64,000 nucleotides of DNA from NCBI RefSeq assembly GCF_932294415.1, contig NC_065541.1, positions 51,748,290 through 51,812,289 on the forward strand, in the 5' to 3' direction. This document shows, piece by piece, positions 1 through 12,132 of the stretch; position 1 is the first letter of the stretch, and every line of letters starts with the position of its first letter. This DNA comes from Quercus robur (lineage: Eukaryota > Streptophyta > Magnoliopsida > Fagales > Fagaceae). The notes beneath the pieces were generated by a model. The model made no database searches, was not told where the DNA came from, and saw nothing but the letters and a program-made list of their open reading frames with translations. The translations under genes were made by a program, and so were the position numbers.

Positions 1-330
1 ATGTTAGCAAAGCTCTATGGAGATATTTTATAGGCTGATGGGCCACAGCAATGGGGCATGGAAAGTGGTAACCAGAGATAAGTCACATGCAAACAAAGTC
101 ACTACCCTTTGAGGAATGGCCCAAACCCGTTGTTGGTGAGGTCACCCTTAAATGACAACTTGTCAAAGTCTTTCATGTTTCCCACGCCAGCTAGGCGTGT
201 GCCTGGGGAGGGCTCACTATTTATTCCGTAGGATACCCTCTCTACATGGGTAACAAATGAGTGAGGGGACATCATCTTTGAAATGTTTGATAAATAATGA
301 AAAGATCAAAGACATTATTTTTCAAAGAAA
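1..330. other. Gene-free left edge
   Basis: No convincing gene is seen here. The first 250 bases are less AT-rich than what follows and may be the worn end of a retroelement entering from outside the window, but no terminal repeat or coding match could be recognised. Confidence 0.3.
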
Positions 331-503
331 GTATGGTTAACACTTATAATAAGTGGAACTATCATTTCAAGATTAAATGAAAAGTAACCAAACTTTAGAG
401 ATTATAATAAAGGAATAAGTGAATTATGGGGAGGAGACACAATAATTTTTAGTGTGAAATTAATCTGAAATATAATGACAAAGCGTAAAGTTTTATAAAG
501 TTT

Positions 504-644
504 TGGAGTCCAGATCTTGATGGTTGAATAAGAGATTTGGGGTTCAATCCCTGCCAACACCAAAATTCGATTAGTGTCTTGGCTTGATGATAAAAAAATC
601 ATCAGAAACAGACGCTGTAGGTTGAAACTCCCTTTTAAAAAAAA
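504..644 (+). mobile_element. SINE-like module, copy 1
   Basis: A tRNA-like promoter remnant is present: an A-box-like TGATGGTTGAATAAG and a B-box-like GGGGTTCAATCCC. A body with TGATGATAAA and GACGC motifs and an A-rich tail at 637-644 follow. It is repeated inside the second tandem unit at about 919-1066. Reverse-orientation relatives lie near 2870 and 63245. The family name is not known to me. Confidence 0.55.
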
Positions 645-918
645 GAAAGTTTTGAAGGCTATGGCCTCAAAGCATTAATGTAGTATTGCCCCATTCATAT
701 CTAGACATTTTTTTGAGGATATTTTGGGAGGGATGTTTAAAGAATGTATGGTTCACACTTATAATAAGTAGAACTATAATTTCAAGATTAAATGAAAAGT
801 AACCAAACTTTAGAGATTATAATAAAGGAATAAGTGAATTATGGTGAGGAGACACAATAATTTTTAGTGTGAAATTAATTTGAAATATAATGACAAAACT
901 TAAAGTTTTAGAAAGTTT

Positions 919-1066
919 TGGAGGCCAAATCTTGATGGTTGAATAAGAAATTTGAGATTCAATCATCGCCTACACTAAAAATCGATGGGTGTTTTAGTCT
1001 GATGATAAAGAGCTATAATTAAGAGCGGACGCCATAAATTAAAACTCTCTCTTAAAAAAAAAAAAA
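919..1066 (+). mobile_element. SINE-like module, copy 2
   Basis: This is the counterpart of the 504-644 module within the second tandem unit, with the same TGATGGTTGAATAAG start, TGATGATAAAGAGCT and AGCGGACGCC motifs, and a longer A-tail at 1053-1066. It was copied with the surrounding 415-bp block rather than inserted independently. Confidence 0.55.
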
Positions 1067-1166
1067 GTTTTGGAGGTCATGACCTCGAAGCATTAATGTA
1101 GTATTAGTATTACCCCATTCATATCTAGACATTTTTTTGAGGATGTTTTTGGAGGGATATTGTAAA

Positions 1167-1895
1167 TTATATTGTTCTTAATGTTGAGTTGAATTATTAA
1201 TTAAGATATAAGTTCACTATCATAGATTTATGTATGTTCACTAGTAGGGTTTGTCATTTTAAATGACCAGAGCTTGTACAAAAGTATTAATTTTTTTTTT
1301 TTTAAAAAAAAGGCCAGACAGAGAAGATCAGGATTGAAACATGTATCACAGGTCTTATTAACTTAAAATCAGATGTTTAGAAAATAATCAAAAGATTGAT
1401 ACATCCCGTTAGACCACGTGTCTATAAATGCTTAATTTAATTATTTGTGGGGCTACTATGTTGAGGCCAAAAAAAAAAGTTGAAGTCAAATTTAGACTTT
1501 ACAACACAAGTCAAGCCGATTTTATGACTTATTTTGAGTATCTTGACTTGTTAGTCGTCATGGAACCTATTCCTTAAGTGGTTTGGGGATTGAAGGTCCC
1601 AAATTCAAATTTCGCAAATGAAAATCACTCGATAAAAATCTTATGTTTTCAGCATGTTATATATAATAAATACAATGACTAAACTTTTTTATCCCTTTAC
1701 AAATATATTTTAATAATTAATAGCTAAATATAGTTAAAATTATATTATTTAAGTTAGCTAGATAAAATGAACTTATTTGGTAAATCATAAGTGAATTTTA
1801 GGATTTAGCAAAAAAAAAAAAAAGAAGTGAATTTTAGGAAAATTATTTATAACTAGCACAATCCAACCTCAAATCCATTTAAGTATATTTTAATT
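1167..1895. other. AT-rich intergenic sequence
   Basis: No gene is seen. The stretch holds poly-T/poly-A runs near 1290 and 1810 and no clear repeat boundary. Confidence 0.4.
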
Positions 1896-2230
1896 AGGAC
1901 AAAATTTAGTTACAAAATTAGTTGTAGCCTGAATTTTGATAAATCCACCATTAGATTACATATTCTTTATATATTCTCAATAGTAATGTCATCAATAAAT
2001 TTTTTAAATTACAAGTTTTTATAGTTTAAGATTATGCATAAAATATAAGCTTATAGATCATATATTAAATAATATCAGATTGATACAAAATTTGACATAT
2101 ATATATATATTAAGAGTGTATAGAATATGTAATTTAATGGTTAGATTTTCAAAATATATAGTAATATTTATTTTCTTAAGTAAATTTATAACCTTAGACT
2201 ACAATCAATTTTGTAACTAAATCTTGTCCT
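1896..2230. mobile_element. MITE with about 30-bp terminal inverted repeats
   Basis: The left end reads AGGACAAAATTTAGTTACAA and the right end is its near-perfect reverse complement, with TTGTAACTAAATCTTGTCCT ending at 2230. The interior is AT-rich and non-coding. A second member in the opposite orientation lies at about 55496-55881. Flanking bases are similar AT-rich stretches but not an exact target-site duplication, so the superfamily is left open. Confidence 0.75.
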
Positions 2231-2869
2231 TTTAAATATTTGTATCTATAAACGCAATAAAAACATATAAGGTTGAACACGGTTTGGTGTAGCCGGAGTT
2301 GGGGGAGGTTTTTGAGCCACACTAAAGTGATTAGAATCCTTAAAATGTGAACTGTCGCTGCACCATTGGATCGAAATTCTAATGAAATCAATGGTGGTTT
2401 TCATTAGTATAATGGTTGTTTTCTCCAATCACCGGTAAGAAAAAGAGAACAAAAATTTTACATAGTAACACAACTCAACCATGGAGAGAAAAAAGGGTGA
2501 AATAGATTTAAGATCTCAAATAAGATAGAGAGAAAGTAAATCAATCTCATATTGAGATCTCAAACGAGAGAGATCTAAAGATTTTACCATGCTAATCTGC
2601 GAAGGTGAGAGAGCATGAGAAGGTCTTGATCTCCAACAACGCTGTCTATCAAGACTTTACTTCTTGATCTCTGGTGATGTTGTAGATATGAGGTTGAGTG
2701 GGGAGAAATAAAAAATGAAAGGAGTGGATCAAAGGTTATTCACCCCTAATATTATATTTAGTTTAATCAAGTCTTATAGTGGTGAGTTTATTCACATAAA
2801 CATTATTATGTTTAAACTCGCCTCGTTAAAAAAATGAATATAAATAATAATAAATAAATTTAGTTCCTA
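2231..2869. other. Intergenic sequence upstream of AHL
   Basis: No gene is seen. The stretch at 2470-2700 is purine-rich (GAGAGA and AGATCTC motifs) and could be a worn repeat. Confidence 0.3.
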
Positions 2870-3010
2870 AACATTTTTTTTTTTGTGAGATATGGTTTCA
2901 ATCTATGTCTGCTTTTGATAATTACTTTTTATCATCATATAAATACATTAATTAGTTTTGAAGTAAGTAAGAATTGAATACTAAATAATTTATTCAATAA
3001 GAAGAGACTT
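2870..3010 (-). mobile_element. SINE-like fragment, reverse orientation
   Basis: Read on the - strand this resembles the SINE-like modules at 504 and 919: a T-run on the + strand is the A-tail, followed by ATCATCATATAAA and TTATTCAATAAG, complementary to the body and A-box region. It is divergent and probably truncated. Confidence 0.4.
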
Positions 3011-4787
3011 AGTTAATTGAGTCAACAAATTCATTATTATAAAATAAAATAAAAAGGAAAGAAATGTCTGACACGCGCCTTAGGTGCGGGTCTGATAGAG
3101 AGTAACCCAGCTAAGCAGCCACACACTATTTCTATTTTTTCTTTTTTGGTTTTCCAAAAGTTGAGTGAAAAACAAAATAAAAAGAAAAGAAATAATAATA
3201 GCATTATCCAAAGAAGAACCCCTTTTGCTGTTGAAGTTTTTGTTTGCTTCTCATTCTGTGTCTATCTCTCTCTCTCTCTCTTTCTCTGAAGCAGCCCCAG
3301 TAAAAGCAAAGCATCATCGCCCACACAAAACACAAGTAGAAAAGAAGAGAGAGAAAAAGAGAGCTTTTTATAGTCTTAGATAGAGAGAAGAGAAGTAAAG
3401 ATAAACAGCTTTTTAAAGAGAGAGAAACATACAGAGAGAGCTCTACCCTAGCCCAAACCAAAAAAAAAAAACTTGCATTCATTTCTATATGCAATCCGAT
3501 AAGGACTTGTGCTTTCTTTGTTATAGCTGTCTTAGCAGTAAGTAAGTATATCTTTTCTTATATTGTTTGTAGATATTGTAGCAGTAGTCTTAGCTGTAGC
3601 AAATACTTTTCAGCACAAGTCTTGGCCTCAGACTCAGACTCTCTCAGTGTGTCTTAAAAACATTTTGCAGAAACTGTTCGACCTTTAGTTTCCTCCTTTG
3701 TCACTCTCGAAAACCCACCTCTCAAAAAACTCTCTTTCTTTCTTTCTTGCCTTCAATTTCCTCATACATTCTTCCTCCAAGTTCTAAGCTTTAGAGAGAG
3801 AGAGAGAGAGAGAGTAGTGTGTTTGGAAACCTGTTCGAACTTTAACCAAAGATTTACTACATGTTGTTGTCTCTTTTTACATTTTCACATTTTGTGGCGT
3901 TATCCAAAACCTGGGGCTTCAGCTCATTAATGCCATTGACTTGAACCGACTTTTTGTTCCCCTTTTTGAAAAGAAAAAAAATTATTATTTTTTGGTGGGT
4001 GTTGGGTTTGAGAGTTTGAGAGCTGAGCTAGGTGTTCAAGGGTTTGTTAGTTTGGTTTTTGGCTTAGAAGATGCTTGGTGTTTAAGTTTTTACCAATGGG
4101 TTGGTGAGAATGGACCTGTTTCAGTCTTCTATCTTCAACATGAAGCCTTCTAGCTAGGTTTGGTAAGCTGTAAAAGTAGCTTCCATTTTTGTCTTCTATT
4201 TGACTTAAGACTAGCTTTTCACCGCTTTGTGCTCTTTCCTATGTTTTAGTTTCTTTAAATCTGTGTTTTTCCTTTGTGGGTTTTGTTTCTCTTTTAGTAA
4301 TTTATTCTTTTATTTATCCTTTTTCTTTCTTCCGCTGTTCATATTTTGTTTCCTTGTACCTATGCTGTTGGTGCTTTGAATAGTGTGTGTGTGTTTGTCT
4401 CTGTTTTCGTTTCTTCTCTTAGTTTGGTTGTATTTTTGAGACAATGCATCTGCTTGGAGCTTTCTTGCTGTAGATTTGGTTGTTTGGAATGAGAACTATG
4501 TCAGAATTACTTTCCGTTTTGAAAAAGCTTGAAACTTGAAATTGCTTTCCCAGGGCATTTCCTTGTTTATTCTCAAATTCGAAAACAACTGGCCTCCTGT
4601 TCATTGATCACAACTTGGGTCTCATAGAGTTGTTTCACTTTGTTCTGGGTACACATTGTGTGTGGAATTTGGCTTTATATTTAACTTTAGAATAGAGAGG
4701 AGGTTTGAAATTTTACGCTGCGAATCATTATTTGGGGTCAAGGCTGCTTGTAAAAGATTTTTGAGTATAAGTATTTGAAGTAAATGC
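3011..4787 (+). promoter_or_regulatory. Promoter and long 5' leader region of the AHL gene
   Basis: The region upstream of the AHL start has the pyrimidine/purine-rich texture of a plant leader, with (CT)n near 3266-3292 and (GA)n at 3794-3814. A possible leader intron could run from a GTAAGTAAGT donor at 3538 to a TTTTGCAG acceptor ending at 3670, and a second donor-like GTAAGC lies at 4163. No clear TATA box was found. The transcription start and leader splicing cannot be fixed without cDNA. Confidence 0.4.
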
Positions 4788-7700
4788 ATGGATCGGAGGG
4801 ACACTATGTCGTTATCCGGTTCGACCTCTTATTATATGTCAAGAGGAATGGCTGGTTCTGGTCCTGGAACACAGTCTGGGCTACATGGATCACCGGGCAT
4901 TCGTCCCATGTCTAGTCCAAATGTACAATTTCAGTCGAATTTAGGAGGGAGTACCATGGGATCAACGTTACCAGGAGAGCCTTCAGCTTCAATTTCACCT
5001 CATAGTGTCAATGTGGGTGCACCATCTGTGGTGCCGCAGACTGAGCCTCTCAAGAGGAAAAGGGGAAGACCTCGGAAATATGGACCTGATGGGACTGTGT
5101 CATTGGCATTGTCTCCCTCGCCGGCTACTCATGGAGGGACGAATACAACAACATCTGCCCAAAAGCGAGGTAGAGGGCGGCCACCGGGGACTGGCAGGAA
5201 GCAACAGTTAGCATCTCTTGGTAAGTTTCTGTGTTCTGTTCATGCTGACTATGATTCACCTAAACACTACACTGCATTTTTGTTGATATTTAATTTCATT
5301 TTATAATTCTTGTATGCTACTCATCTAAAAAATTGGTTATTCTACATGTAGAACCGGTTTGTACCTGCCTATACCTCAAACTCACATAATTAATTGTAGA
5401 TCTGCTGTCCTTCCCACAGCCTTGTTGTACACATCACAATTTGGAGTTTATTGGACTAAGGATGCAACCATTTACCTACTTTGACATTTAGTGGACCTAA
5501 ATAATATCCAGGAAATCCAATCATATTCTTTTTTTTCCTCTTGAATCTTGGAGTTACATACTTTGAATTTTTTAAAATAAATGAAATCTCAACCTTAGAT
5601 CAGATTAAAAAAAGGATGAAAGAGAATGCCAATGAGCACTAGCTCAAATGGCACGCCTCCTCCCCCCCCAAAAAAAAAAAAAAAAAAAAAAAAAGCCTAT
5701 TGGGTGCATGTGTAAGCTTACCAACCAAAAAAAAAGGGATGAAAAGAGAATGAATTAGAATGAAAAGGGTTATATTTTGCTGTTGACATCATCAAAATAT
5801 AGCCTCCATGACTAAACATAGTGTTGTTGCAACAAAGAACAGTCTTGGGCATTGGGAATAATAATAATGACACATCACCTATATGCAACAATTAAAAATT
5901 TAAAGAGACAATGAATTAACAACTTCTCAGGAGTTCCGTGGAACCAACATTGTTAAAATGTGTCTATATTGGATGATTATTAAAACCATTATCAATCTGC
6001 ATCTTTCCTGGCAACTTATGTTTGATTTTGTGTTGGACTTGAAATATTGGTATAAACAACTTTTAAACTTAAAAAAAGTAAGAAGTAAATACCTCTGAGC
6101 ATGACGTTGCGATGTAATATAGACATAGTTGGTTTTAAAATAAGTAGCAGGCCTGCTATTCGATAAGCAAGGGTATAACAGTTATTTTTACAAGCCATTT
6201 GCAGCTTAACATGGTCAGAATCTCAGGGGAATTATTAAAATTGATGGAACTCCACTGAGCATCTAGAGCATTTACAACAGCTTAAAGCTTCCAGATTTGT
6301 GTCCTGATCAGAAATCCTTACCTTTTAAAGGAGCTGAAGGACATAACATGAAGTGATGGCAAAGAATAATATCTTGACAAAATTGAGCATAGATGTGTCA
6401 ATAAAATTTTTTTCCCCCCCTGCTGTGTCTATCTAATTCCTACTCTGAGACTCTTTTTCATTGGGTACTAAATTTATGCGTGATAAGTTTGAAATGACTA
6501 CAATATAATATTGTAGCTCTGTGCCTCTGCCTTTTATCTTTTTCTAATAATTTATTTCTGTCTGTTAACAGCGTATATTTTTCTTTGTGGAGTGCGCTTG
6601 AGAATATTCATTTGATATTTATTGTTTACACGTATTTTCCTTTCTTGCACTGGCTTCCTAGTATGTGAATTGCAAATGGTTGATTGTTTTGATAGGTGAA
6701 TGGCTGTCTGGTTCGGCTGGGATGGGTTTTACTCCACATATCATCACCATTGCAGTAGGAGAAGTATGTGATTGCTCTAATCAATTAATAATTGTGTCGC
6801 ACTGTCTCAAGTCTTTAATTTCAGGTTTTTCAATAATAAAGGAAAGAAAGCAATTTCTTCTTTAAGTTTTGTACTACCATATTAGCCCCACAGCAGTTTC
6901 TCTAGAATTAAAATCAAAGTAAAGTGTAAACTATGCTTTTGATACCTAGAATCAATGCACGGCTCTTTCTTGAATTAACAAAAAAAATTATTAATAAGGA
7001 ATTAACAAAGAAAGTTGATATTGTTCTTGTCTGCTTTCAAATGTACTAGAAGCTAATATGTTTTTCAGTTCATTGATCCCAAATTTCTGCAGTCTTTTTA
7101 TGGTGGTACAATATTTTTGGACATCTTATGTTATTTATTAAAGTTTGCTTATCTTTTGCTGTAGGACATTGCAACAAAAATAATGTCATTTTCGCAGCAG
7201 GGGCCAAGAGCTATATGCATCCTGTCAGCCAATGGTGCTGTCTCCACCGTGACTCTTCGTCAGCCTTCAACGTCTGGTGGCACTGTCACATACGAGGTTT
7301 GAGCACTTTCTTATCATTTTAGAGACATATTGTCGGTTCTGGGCATGTTTTTGATAACGATGGAGACCGATGCTGATCCTTTATAGAGCTTCTCTTAGAC
7401 AAATCATCTCAGTTTAAGATTTTGTGTGATAGTGGGAACAATGCTTAAGTTTACGAGGTTTATGCCTGGAATATGATCTAAATGAAATTGCTCGACCTTC
7501 AGTTGCTAGTTTCTAAAGTATGATGTCTCAATTGAGGCTTGAGTAATGACTAAGGCAATGACTGGTGTGTATGATCTGTTCATCTCAGTCATCATGGAGT
7601 GGAGCTTGAAAGTTAATTTTTGTGGGAAAATATATTTTAATTCAACCTTCATCTGTTCATTTTAGGTAATTTTGATTCCGAAATCCCTTTAATGTGTAGA

Positions 7701-9178
7701 CATCTGCACTGGGTGTGCTCACACATACGCATGCTTTTACATGTATTTGCTTTGCAGATTAGCCTCTGTTTTCTTTTCAGTTCTCAACCTCTCTAGTCTC
7801 TCCAACCATTTAAGTAGTGTTATGTTCTATTTTCTTTACCCTACTTCTAAGTGTTTTTTTTTTTAAATTATAAAAACTTTTTTATTATTTGTGTCTTGTA
7901 TCTCTGATAAGAAAAGTTTTTGGTGCATTGCACTTCTGTAGGGCCGTTTCGAGATATTATGTTTGTCTGGCTCTTACTTGCTCACAGAAAGTAGTGGCTC
8001 CCGCAATCGAACTGGTGGTCTAAGTGTCTCCCTTGCCAGTCCTGATGGTCGTGTCATTGGTGGAGGAGTTGGGGGAATGCTCATTGCGGCAAGTCCAGTT
8101 CAGGTATTTTCTTGATTGCTGTCTTTTGCACCATTCTTTATTCCCCGTTTAAAGTTCTCTTTTCTCCTATCTGCTAATTGATTCTTCAGTATAGTGATTC
8201 TACCACTGGGACTGGGGTCAGCTCCCTGAGAACTTTGTCTATCTAGGAATACCAAATTCAGAATTAACTCCAATCTTTTCTAATCCCTCAACATAGATTT
8301 AGTAACTTTGCCACGAAAAAATAAGGAAATCTGAAGATAAAATTGAATAACAAACTGTTACAATAAGCTAAAAATATGACAAATTATGCTTCAAACATTG
8401 ATGTTAAGTATGTGATTTTCTTCCACGAGCCAATATGATGGGGTTCATTATCAAAAGGGGAAAGAAAATATGATGGGGTTATATGTAGGGATGTCAAAAA
8501 TGATCCCACCCTGCTCGACCTCACCTGCCCTGCACTGTCCCCCACCTTGTAGATATATATATATATATATGTATGTATGTATGCATGTATGTATTTACTT
8601 TATGTATAAACAATTTATTTATTTTTATTGTACATATCGTACTATTATCCGCTAAATCACTTCTCTCTTTCTCTCTCCCTCACATCATGTCTACGTATAA
8701 TTAATCAATTAATTAATTATTTTTATAAATATCATATTACCTTCCCAAAATACTCATCTCTCTCATTGCCACCCTGACCGAACTTGCCTTGCAATTGCCC
8801 CAGACGGGTTTTCCCAGCCCCAAAGAGGGAATGGAGTGGGGATGGGGCACCCATAATCTGGCCCCATCCTGCCATGTAGCCATCTGTAGGTTATACATTA
8901 TTCAAGTTTCTTTTTCTGAGGCTCAAATGTATGATGGATGACTCCAGGTGATTGTGGGGAGCTTCATATGGGGTGGTTCAAAGACAAAAAACAAGAAAAA
9001 GGAGGCTTCAGAAGGTGCCATAGACTCAGAGCATCAGACAGTTGACAATCCAGATGCACAAACTAGCATTCCACCAACTCAAAATCTCAGTCCAATCTCT
9101 TCAATGGGTGTTTGGCCAGCATCACGGGCAATGGATATGCGTAATGCTCATGTTGACATTGATTTGATGCGGGGGTGA
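4788..9178 (+). CDS. AHL: AT-hook motif nuclear-localized protein (AHL), clade B, five coding exons
   Basis: Exons: 4788-5220, 6696-6763, 7165-7296, 7942-8103 and 8948-9178. All introns are GT-AG and the total is 1026 nt, giving 341 residues. The product should bind AT-rich minor grooves in the nucleus and act as a chromatin or transcription regulator. Residues 90-101 form one AT-hook (KRGRPRKYGP) and 126-138 a second (KRGRGRPPG). The PPC/DUF296 domain runs from about 155 (GFTPHIITIAVGED) through the conserved GRFEIL at 212-217 to GSF near 271. The N-terminus MDRRD and C-terminus DIDLMRG recall the AHL9-type group. Two AT-hooks plus introns place it in clade B of the family; clade A members are intronless. 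The ATG at 4784 is in another frame and opens no AHL sequence. Phase is consistent at every junction (exon 1 ends in phase 1, the rest in phase 0). I see no damage. Confidence 0.95.
5221..6695 (+). other. AHL intron 1
   Basis: A 1475-base intron from the GTAAGT donor at 5221 to the GATAG acceptor at 6695. It contains a C-then-A homopolymer tract near 5661-5694 and no independent gene. It separates the two AT-hooks from the PPC domain. Confidence 0.85.
8104..8947 (+). other. AHL intron 4 with microsatellite
   Basis: Intron between CAG|GTATTT at 8103/8104 and CTCCAG|GTG at 8947/8948. It contains an (AT)n followed by (ATGT)n tract at about 8551-8592, likely polymorphic in length. No other feature was recognised. 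Confidence 0.8.
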
Positions 9179-10579
9179 CAATTTTTATCAATAGATGAAC
9201 GAGCGTTGTATATAAATTTCACCTTCATGGCCACTTGAATCTAATTCTCTTGATGTACCAATGACAGAAAGCCAGTTGATCTTGGCTTTGACAACTCACT
9301 TCATTTACCCATCATAGACGATGGGGTTGTACTCATATTTTTGTAGCCTTATGGAAATTTAGTTTGAATTTGATGTTCATGATTTCTACTAATCGACATC
9401 CTATTGTACCAGTCTTTTCAGTTTTTTTTTTTTGATAAGCCAGTCTTTTCAGTTCCAACAAATTAAATTTTGATTGGAAATCTCATTCTTTTATGAGCAT
9501 CGGTCATTGTGAAATAATCTTAAGCAGTTTTTTGGAAAAGGGTGCATTTTTAATGCTGTATAGTCCCAATATGATATGGGAGTAAGATGAAGACAATGCC
9601 AGAGGCTGTTATGTTTTTCAGAAGCTACAATGGAAAGTGTCATTTGGATGTGTGTATGACACTTTCTTTCATGTAATTGCTATTGGTATCTTTACCGATC
9701 TTCATAAACCGCTGATTGAAATTTGAAATTCTATTTTCAATAAAAAATGTGAGGAAAAAGGGGATAAGATCATGATTTGCACAAATTGTATTAGTTTCCG
9801 AAAGGCTCAAGACTGCATTACTCAATGATTTTCTTTTCCAAAAATGCATTATTTTAAGAAATTTTATTACTAATAGTTTATATCATGTCAATTAGTCATG
9901 GAAACTTTGTGTTGGAATCATTCCCATGTTAGTTCCTTTGCCACATGGGTGTTCTTATACTAGTGATCATCATAAAATGCCTCAAAACACTAAAAGCCAC
10001 TACAGGTGCTAAGAAATAACAACTGGCGTCACACTGTTCAAAATTTCAATGATCGGAAGTACCAAAATAATAGTCATGCATGATGAAGACTTTAGAATCT
10101 TAACTATCACAGCTTGATGAGTACATCAAATCTTGCACTTGCACCCTTCCCATGATAGTTCAAAACCCAATTATCTAAATGCTTGAAAAAGGTTTGTGTC
10201 TGCTGCTTATGTGGATGGAATTGGATAAATTTATTATGCGGGTGGGCGATGGAGTTCGACTTTTAAGATATCTACTAGGTTCAAATTGAGTCATATAAAT
10301 TATTATGAACATTTCTAATTATAACTTTCTTTGTTTGATAGATAGATCATGGGGATGGGAAGTGAGATTTGAACCACAAACATGAAATGCAATGTTATTA
10401 GAATACACTAGTTATAACTTGATTAAACATTTCATTATATAGTGCATATGTGACCAGAGCTCTTAACAAGAAAACTATAAAGTATGAGATGTGACAATCA
10501 CCAAGCAACATGTGGAATGAGAAATATGAACTCAAACATTAGCTGATCAAAAGTTAGAGACAATCAAGCAATCAAAGAA
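9179..10579. other. AHL 3' flank and intergenic sequence
   Basis: The first few hundred bases are presumably the AHL 3' UTR; an AATAAA lies near 9738 but the cleavage site is unknown. Around 10330-10440 a stretch with GAGATTTGAACCAC resembles a reverse SINE B-box. No gene is seen. Confidence 0.35.
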
Positions 10580-10757
10580 GGGAAAAGTTAATGGATGTCC
10601 TAAGGATATGGTTTAGGAAATATTTTAAAAAACTTTTCATGGAAAAAGAAAATAACAACTGACTTTATTATAGACTTTTATATTTCCCATGAAAAAAGTA
10701 TCAAATTTTTCTTAAAATAGTCTATTAACATATACCCTAAAGGCATTTGTTAACAGA
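10580..10757. mobile_element. Short MITE, family with GGGAAAAGTTAA ends
   Basis: The left arm begins GGGAAAAGTTAATGGATG. The right arm near 10725-10757 (TACCCTAAAGGCATTTGTTAAC) is roughly its inverse complement. Relatives are at 23113-23315 and at the right edge of the window (63835 onward), sharing GTTAACGGATGTCTTTAGGG-like termini. It is non-coding. Confidence 0.5.
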
Positions 10758-10924
10758 ATCAATTAAAGAAAGGGAGTTAGAGTCCAATGAGGCAACTGCC
10801 CCAAAATCCATTAAAGTATTGACAACACATGAATAAAAGGGGTTAACAGCATATTGCAATTAAAACTTAAGTCTCTAATAGTTTAGTTTATTCTCAATTT
10901 ATGTTACTGTCATCCATTATATTA

Positions 10925-12132
10925 GAGGTAAGGCCCGTTTGCGCTTTGCCTACTCGTGGTTTAAAACTTTACACTTTGCCCACCTGAACTTCAATCCGTT
11001 ACCCATCCGTTACCCACCTCACCCCCAACCGTTAGAAAAACACATTTTAGAGAAAAACAAACATAACAAAAATAAAAAAGCTAGGATTTTGATTCTTAAG
11101 AACTTCTATAAGAACAAAGTACATGGAGCAAGGATGACTTGGATGCCGATATAAAGTCACGAGCGTCCAATAAGAAAGGCTAGGCACGAGATTGAATGGA
11201 AGAGGGGCTCTGGAAGTTCTTGCAGCACTCCAAAACCTCTTGGGGCAGACCCAACTCTGTGAAGGACTTCAAAGGAGCATACTTACCCAATTTCACATTA
11301 TGCCAGCTCACCACAACCAGACCATCTTTCACAGTTTCATCCTCTTCTTTTCCTTGGTGGGTTTTGCTTTCCTTGTCATCCTCTTTCGGTTTCTTGTTCT
11401 TACTCTTCTTCTCTTTGGCCTCGATTTCTTCATGCTTTCGCTTGAGATTATTAGCTTCAAGTTCTTTGGCTTTGTCCTTGTTCCTTTGCTTATTCTTATT
11501 CTTCTTCTTCTTTATCTTACTTTCTGGGTTTTGTGGGGGTTCTGAATCACTAGGAAGAACGCCGGTGGTGGTAGAGTCCTTGAGTTTCCAACCCATCAAA
11601 AAGCTAGGATTGCCCTGAGTTTAGAGTGAGAGAGAGGGCTCGGTGAGATTTATTGTGGGAGCTTGAAGGGTCGGCCATGGAGGTCCAATGGAGGCTCGGC
11701 CTGGGAAAGCTTCAAAGATTGGAGTGAGAGCTCGGGATTGGTGAGGGCTTGGTAAGGTTTTTCGGTGAGGAGGAGCTCGCCACTGAGGTGGCGTCGATGA
11801 TTAAGGGAAACGAGCTTTAAGGGTCAGCCATGGAGTTTCATTTGAGGCAGCTCAAATGAAACCCAACCACTGTAGCAAACCCAGCCCCAATTTCAACTTC
11901 AAACCCACTTTGAATCCCAGTCACAGTGGGGAGAGAAGCCAAGATCAGAGTGGGATTTGTGTGCTATTCCTCCATTTTGTTCTTAGAGAAGTTCTTTAAG
12001 CAATCAAAACCCTAACTTTTTGATTTTTGTTATGTTTGTTTTTCTCTAAAAGTGTGTTTTTCTAACGGCTGGGGGTGAGGTGGGCAAAGCGCAAACGGGC
12101 CTTACCTCAGGTGGGTTTACTGTAATTATCCC
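10925..12132. mobile_element. MULE-like element carrying a helicase gene fragment (Pack-MULE-like)
   Basis: Long inverted arms enclose a gene fragment. On the left, 10925-10950 and 11013-11140 match the reverse complement of about 11965-12108 (GGTAAGGCCCGTTTGCGCTT and CCGTTAGAAAAACAC in both). The left arm has about 62 extra bases at 10951-11012. The right end continues outward to GGGATAATTACAG (read inward, ending at 12132), which resembles the GGGTAAATTCC end of the MULE at 13825. The outermost left bases no longer match, so no target-site duplication can be shown. MULE assignment is inference from arm length, end sequence and captured gene DNA. Confidence 0.7.
11140..11599 (-). pseudogene. 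Captured N-terminal fragment of a DEAD-box RNA helicase (RH5-like)
   Basis: The - strand reads 139 codons from 11599: a lysine/glutamate-rich N-terminal region (KIKKKKNKNKQRNKDKAK and similar), then the Q-motif region FTELGLPQEVLECC and SSIQSRA. This is the pattern just ahead of the helicase core of plant DEAD-box helicase 5 relatives. The next codon, where the family has Trp, is TAG, followed by in-register codons for PFLLD up to about 11140, where similarity ends. The ATPase motifs (Walker A, DEAD) are absent. It lies wholly between the inverted arms of the surrounding element, so it is best read as a transduplicated fragment, not a helicase gene. It could still be transcribed from the element. 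Confidence 0.8.

Larger units (their letters stand above)
331..1165 (+). repeat. Tandem duplication, two units of about 415 bp
   Basis: A block starting GTATGGTT at 331 is repeated starting at 745, a period of about 414 bases. The order of landmarks is the same in both units (ACTTATAATAAGT, then GAGATTATAATAAAGGAATA, then a SINE-like module with A-rich tail, then CATATCTAGACATTTTTTTG). The units differ by scattered substitutions and short indels, so the duplication is not recent. No coding potential is seen. Confidence 0.85.

Noticed and set aside
11196-11618. 140-codon + strand frame
   Set aside because: It is the antisense shadow of the lysine-rich helicase fragment; leucine/phenylalanine richness comes from reading AAG/GAA codons backwards.
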